Positions 57,528-64,000 of a stretch of DNA of 64,000 bases are shown here, one piece after another (the stretch's first letter is position 1; each line of letters begins with the position of its first letter). Both the position numbers and the translations under genes were made by a program. The stretch comes from Mycolicibacterium mageritense (lineage in GTDB: Bacteria > Actinomycetota > Actinomycetes > Mycobacteriales > Mycobacteriaceae). The stretch covers positions 5,208,001 to 5,272,000 of the forward strand of contig NZ_AP022567.1 in the NCBI RefSeq assembly GCF_010727475.1, written 5' to 3'. Under the pieces are notes generated by a model. The model was not told where the DNA came from and searched no databases. It saw only the letters and a program-made list of their open reading frames with translations.

Positions 57528-58337
57528 TCAGCTGCTCGGGCTGGATGTTCCGCCACCCAGGCGCTGCGAGACATGCCGGGCAGTTTCGGCGACGGTGCGG
57601 CCGATCGGTTCGAGCATGGTGGGGGGAACTCGAAACCGGGGAGCTGACAGGAGAATTGCCGCGACGAGCACACCGCGATGATCATGGACGGGTGCGCAGA
57701 TACCGACCTCCTCGATCGAGGTGCGGCCGTCGTTGACCGCGTAACCCTGGTCACGGGCCCTGTCCAACTCTTCGAGATATGCATGGACTGCTTGTGTGTC
57801 GTCCGGTCCGACGAGGAGGCGTCGGTCGAACAGCCGCTGCACCTCGGCCCGAGGCATCTCTGACAGAAAAACCTGGACTGAGGAGCTTTGGTAGGTGTCG
57901 TATCGGGTGCCGACGGACGCCGTGTGTTTGACCTGCTGGGGGCTTTGCACCTGTTCGACGACCACAGACTCGTGCCCGTTCCACACCATGAGTGCGCTGG
58001 TCTCGCCGGTGCGCCGGGTGAGTTCCTCCAGCTCGGGCTGTGCCACACGGCGCACGTCGAGGTTCGCCAGCAGGGGACCGGTCAGTGCGATCAGCCCAAG
58101 ACCCAGCCGGAAGCGGCCGGTGCTGTTGTCGCGCTCGACGTAACCGGCCTTCTCCAGCGTGGCAAGGATCCGGGACACGCTGCTCTTGTGGAGGTCCACC
58201 TTCCGTGCGATCTCGGTGACTCCCAGTACGGGCTCAGTGATCGAGAATGACTCGAGCACGCGAAGCCCGTTGAGCAACACTGATGCCGACGGCCTGGCGT
58301 CGCCGTTCTCCTCCGCGAGTGAATCAACGCCAGCCAC
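57528..58337 (-). CDS. IclR-family regulator of the creatine locus
   Basis: In the 269-residue protein wHTH GLRVLESFSITEPVLGVTEI with LHKSSVSRILATLEKAGYV is followed by the IclR ligand domain. GTG 58337 is preceded by AGGAGG. It is the last gene of the minus-strand MHS transporter-creatinase-iclR unit. The palindrome TGTTGCAGCTAGTGCAACA before the transporter is its likely operator. The natural inducer is probably creatine or a product; not proven. Confidence 0.87.
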   Translation of the reverse strand: MAGVDSLAEENGDARPSASVLLNGLRVLESFSITEPVLGVTEIARKVDLHKSSVSRILATLEKAGYVERDNSTGRFRLGLGLIALTGPLLANLDVRRVAQPELEELTRRTGETSALMVWNGHESVVVEQVQSPQQVKHTASVGTRYDTYQSSSVQVFLSEMPRAEVQRLFDRRLLVGPDDTQAVHAYLEELDRARDQGYAVNDGRTSIEEVGICAPVHDHRGVLVAAILLSAPRFRVPPTMLEPIGRTVAETARHVSQRLGGGTSSPSS

Positions 58338-58412
58338 GTCCCGGTCCTCCTACCGCGATACCCGCTTCCCATTGTCAACCCGGCTGGGCGCCGATCAAGG
58401 CCGCCGCGGCGC

Positions 58413-59633
58413 TCACACGCCGATGATGTTGTGTTCCGGGCCGAACGGAAACTTGGTGATGTTCTCTGCCCCGTCTTCGCCGACAACGAGAATATCGTGT
58501 TCACGGTATCCGCCCGCGCCGGCCCGACCCTCAGGGATCATGATCATCGGTTCCATCGACACCACCATGCCCGGTTCGAGAACCGTTTCGATGTCTTCCC
58601 GCAACTCCAGACCGGCTTCGCGTCCGTAGTAATGGGAGAGCACGCCGAACGAATGCCCGTATCCGAATGTCCGGTTCGGCAGCAGACCGTAACCCTGGTA
58701 GATCTCGTTGAGTTCGGCGGCGATTTCCTTGCAGACGGCACCAGGCTTGATCAACTCCAGGCCTCGACGGTGCACCTCCACGTTGATCTCCCAGAACCGT
58801 AGGTGTTCTGCTGACGGTTCGCCGTAGAACAGCGTCCGCTCGAGAGCGGTGTAGTAGCCGGCGATCATCGGAAAACAGTTGAGCGACAGGATGTCTCCAC
58901 GCTGCACCTGGCGGCTCGTGGCCCAGTTGTGGGCGCCGTCGGTGTTGATGCCGGACTGGAACCACACCCACGTGTCCCGCAGTTCGGCGTGCGGGAATGT
59001 GCGGGCGATCTCGCGGATCATCGCGTTCGAGCCGGCGATCGCCACCTCGTACTCCGGTATGCCCTCGGTGATCGCGTCACGAACGGCTGTACCTCCGAGG
59101 TCGCCGATCCGGGCTCCGTGCTTGATCAGTTCGATCTCTTCGGGTGACTTGATCATGCGCAGCCGCATGGTTGCGGCGGCCACATCGGTGGGCTGCAGGT
59201 CGGGCAGTACGGTGCTGATACGAGCGAGCAGATCGGGGTTGATGTGGTCGTTTTCGATACCGAGCCGGCCCTTGCTGATGCCGTGCTTGGCAAGCACTTG
59301 CGCGACCGAGTACTCGAAATTGTCGCGCTGCCAGTCTGTGTAGACGACGTTGTCACCGAACGTACGCCGCCAGGGCATGCCCGCATCGATGTTGGCAGTG
59401 ACCGTGGTGGAGCCGTATTGGGTCACCACCAATGCGTAGGGCCGGCCGAATGCGGTGTAGAGAAAGTCGGAGTAGTAGTTGATGTTGTGGTAGCTGGTGA
59501 ACACCACCGCTTCAAGGTCGTCGGTGATCATCTGCTTGCGCAATGCGGTCAGGCGGCGCTCCATCTCCTCTGCACTGAAGGTGGGAACGACCTTGTCCCC
59601 GTTGGGGATCTGCTTCATACGCTCGAGGTTCAT
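58413..59633 (-). CDS. Creatinase (creatine amidinohydrolase, M24 fold)
   Basis: The 406-residue pita-bread protein matches Pseudomonas creatinase over its whole length as I recall it: FTSYHNINYYSDFLY, FGRPYALVV, VYTDWQRDN, FQSGINTDGAH (His235, the catalytic His), LSLNCFPMIAGYYTALERTL, FGYGHSFGVLSHYYGREAG and GMVVSMEPMIM. The dinuclear-metal ligands of M24 aminopeptidases are not expected in creatinase. It hydrolyses creatine to sarcosine and urea. AAGGAA precedes ATG 59633. Sarcosine can enter the sarcosine oxidase/glyA branch at the other end of the window. Confidence 0.93.
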   Translation of the reverse strand: MNLERMKQIPNGDKVVPTFSAEEMERRLTALRKQMITDDLEAVVFTSYHNINYYSDFLYTAFGRPYALVVTQYGSTTVTANIDAGMPWRRTFGDNVVYTDWQRDNFEYSVAQVLAKHGISKGRLGIENDHINPDLLARISTVLPDLQPTDVAAATMRLRMIKSPEEIELIKHGARIGDLGGTAVRDAITEGIPEYEVAIAGSNAMIREIARTFPHAELRDTWVWFQSGINTDGAHNWATSRQVQRGDILSLNCFPMIAGYYTALERTLFYGEPSAEHLRFWEINVEVHRRGLELIKPGAVCKEIAAELNEIYQGYGLLPNRTFGYGHSFGVLSHYYGREAGLELREDIETVLEPGMVVSMEPMIMIPEGRAGAGGYREHDILVVGEDGAENITKFPFGPEHNIIGV

Positions 59634-59699
59634 GAGTGATTCCTTTCGATTTCCATGGGTGGCGTCCGCTGACACCATTGATTTGACGATGGATGTTGT

Positions 59700-61052
59700 T
59701 CAGTCGGCGAGGCGTTCGCGCGCGGTCTCTCGTGCCGCGAGCATGGCGGCCATCGCAACCAGTGCGGCCGCGACGAGATACCACGCGGGAGCGAGATTGC
59801 TGCCCGTGAGTGTGATCAGCAGTGTCGCAACGAACGGCGCGGTTCCACCGAATAGTGCGTTGGCGGTGTTGAAGCTGAAGGCGAAGCCGCTGTAGCGAAC
59901 CCGAGTCGGGAAGATCTCGGCGAGAAATGTGGGCAGGGTGCCGTCGTTCATCGTCAGGAACGCCGCGAGCACGATCTGAATGAGTGCAATCCCGACGACG
60001 CCCACCGCGCCGAGGGTGCTGAACAACGGTACGGTGCCAACCGCGAAGCAGATCGACGCGGCGATCAAGACTCTCTTGCGCCCGAACCGGTCCGACAGTG
60101 CACCCATGCCGAAGATGAAGACGACGTAGCAGGCCAAGGTGACCGAAGTGATGATGAACGAATCGGTTTCGTCGATGGCCAGTTGTTCCGACAAATACGT
60201 GGGCATGTAGCTCAGGAGCAGGTAGAACGCGACCGCGTTCAGGCACGTCGCGCCGAATGCGATAACGATCGCGCGGCGGTGACCGGTGAACAGGATCGAC
60301 AGTGGGGTGTTGGACTCGACATTGATGTTGCGTTCCATTTCCCGGAATTTCGGGGTGTCCTCGAGGCGGAAGCGGATATAGCGGCCGATCAGGCCCAGCG
60401 GTGCGGCGAGCAGGAATGGCAGGCGCCACCCCCAAGAGTCGAGCTGCTCTGTGGACAGCAGCGCCGTGAGCAGGGCTGCCAGCAGCGATCCGAAAAGCAG
60501 CCCGGCGGCGGTGGAGGCGGGTACCACGCTCGTCAGTAGTCCCCGCCTGCGGTCAGGGGCGTACTCGGCGAGGAACGCGGACGCTCCGGCGTACTCACCT
60601 GAGGCGGAGAAACCTTGCACCATGCGGGTCACCAACAGCAGGACGGGTGCGGCGAAGCCGATCTGATGGAATCCGGGAATCAGCGCGATGCAGAAGGTCG
60701 CGGTCGACATGACAAGGATCGACACCGAGAGTGCGTTGCGTCGACCGACCTTGTCGCCGTAGTGACCCCAGAACAATCCACCGACTGGCCGGATGATGAA
60801 CGAGATCGCGAAGACGCCGTAGGTGGCCAGTAGTCCGGTGGTCGGAGAGCTTTCGGGAAAGAACACCCGTGCGATCACGACCGCCAGGTAGCCGTAGACC
60901 GCGTAGTCGAACCATTCGACGAAATTGCCGATAAAGCTCGCTGTGACGACTTTCGTCAGCACGCGGTCACCGGATCCGGGCGTGCCGGCCCGACCGGCCT
61001 CAGTCGACGTGCCCGCCGCGTGCCCGGCAGGTGATTGGGGGTGGTTGATCAC
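59700..61052 (-). CDS. MHS-family MFS symporter, probable creatine importer
   Basis: The 450-residue carrier from GTG 61052 (GAGGAG upstream) has 12 helices. Signatures are GNFVEWFDYAVYGYLA in helix 1, RPVGGLFWGHYGDKVGRR in the first loop and QGFSASGEYAGA, all of the metabolite:H+ symporter group that includes ProP and KgtP. Because ProP transports zwitterions like betaine and the next gene is creatinase, creatine uptake is the best guess. A perfect TGTTGCA palindrome is 31 bases upstream. Confidence 0.85.
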   Translation of the reverse strand: MINHPQSPAGHAAGTSTEAGRAGTPGSGDRVLTKVVTASFIGNFVEWFDYAVYGYLAVVIARVFFPESSPTTGLLATYGVFAISFIIRPVGGLFWGHYGDKVGRRNALSVSILVMSTATFCIALIPGFHQIGFAAPVLLLVTRMVQGFSASGEYAGASAFLAEYAPDRRRGLLTSVVPASTAAGLLFGSLLAALLTALLSTEQLDSWGWRLPFLLAAPLGLIGRYIRFRLEDTPKFREMERNINVESNTPLSILFTGHRRAIVIAFGATCLNAVAFYLLLSYMPTYLSEQLAIDETDSFIITSVTLACYVVFIFGMGALSDRFGRKRVLIAASICFAVGTVPLFSTLGAVGVVGIALIQIVLAAFLTMNDGTLPTFLAEIFPTRVRYSGFAFSFNTANALFGGTAPFVATLLITLTGSNLAPAWYLVAAALVAMAAMLAARETARERLAD

Positions 61053-61082
61053 GCCGACTCCTCTAAGCGAATGTTCACCATG

Positions 61083-61101
61083 TGTTGCAGCTAGTGCAAC
61101 A
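61083..61101. promoter_or_regulatory. IclR operator TGTTGCA-GCTAG-TGCAACA
   Basis: The perfect inverted repeat has seven-base arms and a five-base spacer, 31 bases before the MHS transporter GTG. A TGTTGCA half-site also lies at 61281-61287 on the NCS1 side. Confidence 0.75.
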
Positions 61102-61436
61102 TTGTTCTGTTGAGCGAAGCTACTGTGCTCTGTGTCATATGTCAACGAGTTCGGCTGACGCGCTTGTTGAATCGTCGCGGTTATGGCGTTTAACGCCGTG
61201 GTAATCGCCTAGTAACGCGCAAGTGTGAAGACCACGGCGCACTGTGGCGTGGTCCCTTCGTGTTGACATGAGTGCATCAGTGTTGCATTGTGGCTTCAGC
61301 CTAGGGCGCGGTGGACTCGCACGATCGTTGCCCGTGGCCCTGGTCGAGCGTCCGCCGCCTGCTCAGCCGCCGATGACCGTGGTCTTTGCCGATCGCACCC
61401 GGCGGCGGTTGGCATCAGAAGCACAGGAGCACTCCC
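61102..61436. promoter_or_regulatory. Divergent promoter region of the creatine locus
   Basis: The 384-base gap between the divergent units holds GGCGTT-T-AACGCC (61185-61197), a small palindrome, and CGCCGTGGT (61194-61202) facing ACCACGGCG (61231-61239), which could pair as a 9-bp stem. A TGTTGCA half-site at 61281-61287 is 150 bases before the NCS1 start. No gene is supported here. Confidence 0.45.
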
Positions 61437-62942
61437 GTGAGTACCGATCACCCTCCGAACGTCGGTTCTGCTCATTCGACAGCTGCGGCAGTGTCCGCCG
61501 CCGAGAATGTGAGCGTGACCGTGCCGCAAACCGACATCCATCAGATCGAGGAGGTGCTGCAGCCGATTCCTGAATCGGTCCGTACCACAAGAGTTTCAGG
61601 CCAGTTCTGGATCTGGGCAGGCGCCAACATCGCGCCGATCAACTGGGTTCTCGGTGCCTTGGGCATCGGTCTCGGACTCGGGCTGCGCGACACTCTCATC
61701 GTCCTGATCGTCGGAAATGCCGTAGGGATGGGGCTGTTCGGCGTCTTCGTTCTCATCGGCCAGCAGACGGGGGTAACCGGCATGGTGCTCTCCCGGGCCG
61801 CCTTCGGGCGTCGCGGTGCCTATCTGCCCGCCGCGATCCAGGCAACGCTGGCCGTCGGCTGGTGCGCGGTCAACACCTGGATCATCCTCGACCTCGTCAT
61901 GGCGCTGCTGGGCAAGCTCGGCGTGGTCGACCCGGAAGCGCCGAACATCGCCGCGAAGATCATGGTGGCCGCGACGATCATGGCGATCCAGGTGACCATC
62001 GCGTGGTTCGGCTACCGGACCATCGCCGCGTTCGAGCGATGGACAGTCCCGCCGACATTGGCAGTGTTGATCCTGATGTCGATCGTCGCGTGGTTCCACC
62101 TGGACATCGACTGGTCCTACGCGGGGGCGGCCGGTCAGGTGCTGCAGGGCGGGGAGCGTGTCGCAGCCATGTCGGCCGTGATGACTGTGATCGGAATTGG
62201 TTGGGGCATCACGTGGTTCACCTATGCCGCTGACTATTCGCGGTTTGTCAGCACCACGGTGCCGAGGCGCAACCTGTACTTGGCCAGCGCCCTGGGCCAG
62301 TTCATCCCGGTGGTCTGGCTGGGAGTCCTCGGGGCGAGTCTGGCAACGACCAACGGGTCAGTCGATCCCGGCCGGCTGATCGTGGACAACTACGGTGCGT
62401 TGGCATTGCCAGTGCTGTTCTTGGTGATCCACGGGCCGATAGCGACCAACATCCTCAACATCTACACGTTCTCCGTCGCTACGCAGGCCCTCGACGTCAA
62501 GGTGCACCGCCGCAAGCTCAATCTGTTCGTCGGGGTGTTCGCGCTGGCGGCGGTCATATTCTTCATCTTCCAGTCCAGCCTGGCCACGGTCCTGAGCACG
62601 TGGCTCGGTGCGATCGTCGCGTGGATTGCGAGCTGGGCCGGCATCATGCTGGTGCATTACTTCGTCATCGCGAACAGGCAGCTCGACGCGCAGCGATTGT
62701 TCGATCCGATCGGATCGCGCCGCCTGCCAGACGTGAACTGGGCCACGATGGTGTGCTTCGCGGCCGGAATCGCAGCCACCTGGATGTTCATGTACGGGCC
62801 GGCGGAAGTCATGCAGGGGTTCGGATCCCGCGCCCTTGGCGGGCTCGACCTGTCCTGGCTGGCCGGCGGTGTCGTCGCGGCGGCCGCCTACGCGGCGCTC
62901 GGCCCGATGGCGTACAGGAGCTACCGGGCCGTTCCCCGTTGA
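61437..62942 (+). CDS. NCS1-family permease (cytosine/purine/hydantoin type)
   Basis: The 501-residue protein from GTG 61437 (ACAGGAG eight bases upstream) has 12 helices and the NCS1 opening FWIWAGANIAPINWVLGALG, then FAADYSRF-like TYAADYSRFV in the middle. NCS1 carriers import cytosine, purines, allantoin or hydantoins. In a creatine locus the cyclic relative creatinine or N-methylhydantoin would be a sensible cargo, but that is inference. It is followed after 40 bases by a CE4 hydrolase. Confidence 0.88.
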   Translation: MSTDHPPNVGSAHSTAAAVSAAENVSVTVPQTDIHQIEEVLQPIPESVRTTRVSGQFWIWAGANIAPINWVLGALGIGLGLGLRDTLIVLIVGNAVGMGLFGVFVLIGQQTGVTGMVLSRAAFGRRGAYLPAAIQATLAVGWCAVNTWIILDLVMALLGKLGVVDPEAPNIAAKIMVAATIMAIQVTIAWFGYRTIAAFERWTVPPTLAVLILMSIVAWFHLDIDWSYAGAAGQVLQGGERVAAMSAVMTVIGIGWGITWFTYAADYSRFVSTTVPRRNLYLASALGQFIPVVWLGVLGASLATTNGSVDPGRLIVDNYGALALPVLFLVIHGPIATNILNIYTFSVATQALDVKVHRRKLNLFVGVFALAAVIFFIFQSSLATVLSTWLGAIVAWIASWAGIMLVHYFVIANRQLDAQRLFDPIGSRRLPDVNWATMVCFAAGIAATWMFMYGPAEVMQGFGSRALGGLDLSWLAGGVVAAAAYAALGPMAYRSYRAVPR

Positions 62943-62982
62943 TCACACCACCGATATGGCACTGCGCACAAAGGAGTTCGCA

Positions 62983-63906
62983 ATGACAGCACCGACCCCT
63001 CACGGTCGCGACGACCTGGCCTGGCCGCAGGGCTACCGGGCAGCGGCCGCCTTTACTTTCGATGTCGACGCGGAATCATGTGTACTGGCACATGATCCGC
63101 GCTCGGCCGCGCGGATGTCACTGATGAGCCATCAGGCCTACGGTCCCCGCGTCGGGGTACCCCGGTTGCTGCGCCTGCTCGAACGCCAGGACGTCCGCGC
63201 CACGTTCTTCATCCCCGGTTTCACGGCAGAGTGCTACCCGAGCACGGTCAAGTCCATCATCGACGGTGGGCACGAGGTCGGGCACCATGGCTACCTTCAC
63301 GAACCGATGCAAGGGATAGCCGCCGAAACCGAGGCGGGCTACCTCGACCGCGGGCTGGATGCCCTTGAACGCGTCGCCGGACTCCGTCCGGTCGGGTACC
63401 GCGCGCCATGGTGGGAGACCAACTGGCACACGCCGGGGCTGCTGGCGCAGCGCGGGTTTCGCTACGATTCCAGCCTGCTCGATGGAGACAAGCCCTACCG
63501 TTTTGCCGTCGAACCCGGTAGTGCGCAGACCTTGATCGAAATTCCGGTGGATTGGGCTCTCGACGACTGGGAGCAGTACGCGTTCTATCCCGGAGTGACC
63601 GGAAGCGGGGTCATCGAAAGTCCCGCGAAGGTACTCGAGATGTGGACGCTGGAAGCGCAGGCGCACCACCGCGAAGGTGGCTGCTTCGTGCTCACCAACC
63701 ATCCGTTCATTTCCGGTCGCCCGTCGAAAGCCGCTGCGCTGGAACAATTGATCGAGACTGTCAAGGCGATGGACGGCATGTGGGTGACCACCCTGGCCGA
63801 GATCGCCGCCCACGCCGAACGGACGTGCACGGAAACGGTCGTGCACACCAGGTTCGACGTTCCGGCCTTTCCCGATGTGCAGATCCGACGGACGCCGGCG
63901 TACTGA
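62983..63906 (+). CDS. Cytosolic CE4/polysaccharide deacetylase-type hydrolase (PuuE/HpPgdA-like)
   Basis: The 307-residue protein from ATG 62983 (AAGGAG upstream) has no signal peptide, which argues against a cell-wall substrate. CE4 motifs are complete: FTFDVDAE (Asp27, Asp29), HHGYLHE with His102 and His106, and RAPWWE (Arg140). Cytosolic members of this fold include the allantoinase PuuE, which opens a cyclic ureide. Next to an NCS1 permease and opposite creatinase, a cyclic amide such as creatinine or N-methylhydantoin is a candidate substrate; this is a hypothesis. Confidence 0.82.
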   Translation: MTAPTPHGRDDLAWPQGYRAAAAFTFDVDAESCVLAHDPRSAARMSLMSHQAYGPRVGVPRLLRLLERQDVRATFFIPGFTAECYPSTVKSIIDGGHEVGHHGYLHEPMQGIAAETEAGYLDRGLDALERVAGLRPVGYRAPWWETNWHTPGLLAQRGFRYDSSLLDGDKPYRFAVEPGSAQTLIEIPVDWALDDWEQYAFYPGVTGSGVIESPAKVLEMWTLEAQAHHREGGCFVLTNHPFISGRPSKAAALEQLIETVKAMDGMWVTTLAEIAAHAERTCTETVVHTRFDVPAFPDVQIRRTPAY

Positions 63907-63947
63907 TCGGGAATGATGGCGTGACCACCCAAGCCGCACATCTTCGT

Positions 63948-63964
63948 ACTGTAATACTTACAGT
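63948..63964. promoter_or_regulatory. Operator-like palindrome ACTGTAA-TAC-TTACAGT
   Basis: The perfect inverted repeat has seven-base arms and a three-base spacer, 41 bases after the CE4 gene and 20 to 27 bases before candidate starts near the window end. It is typical of a TetR/GntR-controlled promoter. Confidence 0.7.
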
Positions 63965-63984
63965 CGGTCGTTCGGCTAGAGTCG

Positions 63985-64000
63985 GTGAGCATGCCAGGCG
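63985..64000 (+). CDS. Possible start of a further gene (truncated by window end)
   Basis: GTG 63985 and ATG 63991 are in frame with each other; TAGAGT at 63978-63983 could be a -10 for a near-leaderless transcript. Only five codons are visible, so the product cannot be named. Confidence 0.25.

Noticed and set aside
1..64000. CRISPR arrays, insertion sequences, prophage or conjugation genes
   Set aside because: No regularly spaced direct repeats, no transposase or integrase-like proteins and no terminal inverted repeats were found on either strand.

Overview
The window is high-GC actinobacterial DNA and reads as a chromosome segment of a fast-growing, soil-type mycobacterium close to Mycolicibacterium smegmatis. 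Supporting signs are a GAF-GGDEF-EAL protein of DcpA type followed by a MoeY-type ThiF/nitroreductase protein and a small companion (the order of M. tuberculosis Rv1354c to Rv1356c), an FprB-type ferredoxin reductase, a mycofactocin-type SDR, many acyl-CoA dehydrogenases, and frequent GTG/TTG starts with four-base overlaps. I see no transposase, integrase, CRISPR array, rRNA or intact tRNA.

Region 1 (1-19.3 kb) is a nearly complete choline-to-serine catabolic island: phosphorylcholine phosphatase-like lipoprotein, choline oxidase, betaine aldehyde dehydrogenase, a three-component Rieske oxygenase system (ferredoxin, reductase, oxygenase; probably glycine betaine demethylase), dimethylglycine oxidase, the first codons of sarcosine oxidase beta (soxB), serine hydroxymethyltransferase and formyl-THF hydrolase, with a BCCT betaine transporter and an APC permease. 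Two paralogous GntR regulators and an IclR regulator sit among them. A 12-bp palindrome (consensus CTGATATATCAG) recurs before glyA, the second gntR, dmg, the BCCT gene, betB and a permease at 21.8-23.6 kb. The BCCT and betB promoters also share a 59-bp block and a 30-nt translation-initiation block; in front of betB that block opens a 16-codon leader ORF whose stop overlaps the betB TTG start.

Region 2 (19.3-28.7 kb) holds signalling and housekeeping genes: a cNMP/CBS/DUF294 nucleotidyltransferase, a DnaQ-type exonuclease, an amino-acid permease with a cytosolic tail, a Pth2-like protein, an FAD monooxygenase with a methyltransferase-like membrane protein under a TetR with tandem operators, and a DUF294-like nucleotidyltransferase overlapping a Fic gene.

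Region 3 (28.7-35.5 kb) is a tightly overlapping operon for guanidine- or urea-type nitrogen: APC permease, two DUF1989 proteins (carboxyguanidine deiminase type), a urea carboxylase reduced to its carboxyltransferase half, and allophanate hydrolase.

Region 4 (35.5-57.5 kb) is mostly lipid and redox metabolism: GNAT, TetR with paired operators and FprB, EamA transporter, an acyl-CoA dehydrogenase pair, PAS protein, two TetRs, an unknown FAD-type protein behind a strongly structured leader, dcpA-moeY operon, a second purU, MaoC, mycofactocin-type SDR, more acyl-CoA dehydrogenases, FabG, thiolase and GntR.

Region 5 (57.5-64 kb) is a divergent creatine locus: IclR, creatinase and an MHS transporter on the minus strand, NCS1 permease and a cytosolic CE4 hydrolase on the plus strand, with a perfect TGTTGCA palindrome between them. 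Creatinase yields sarcosine and urea, which would feed the sarcosine and possibly the allophanate branches of the other islands.
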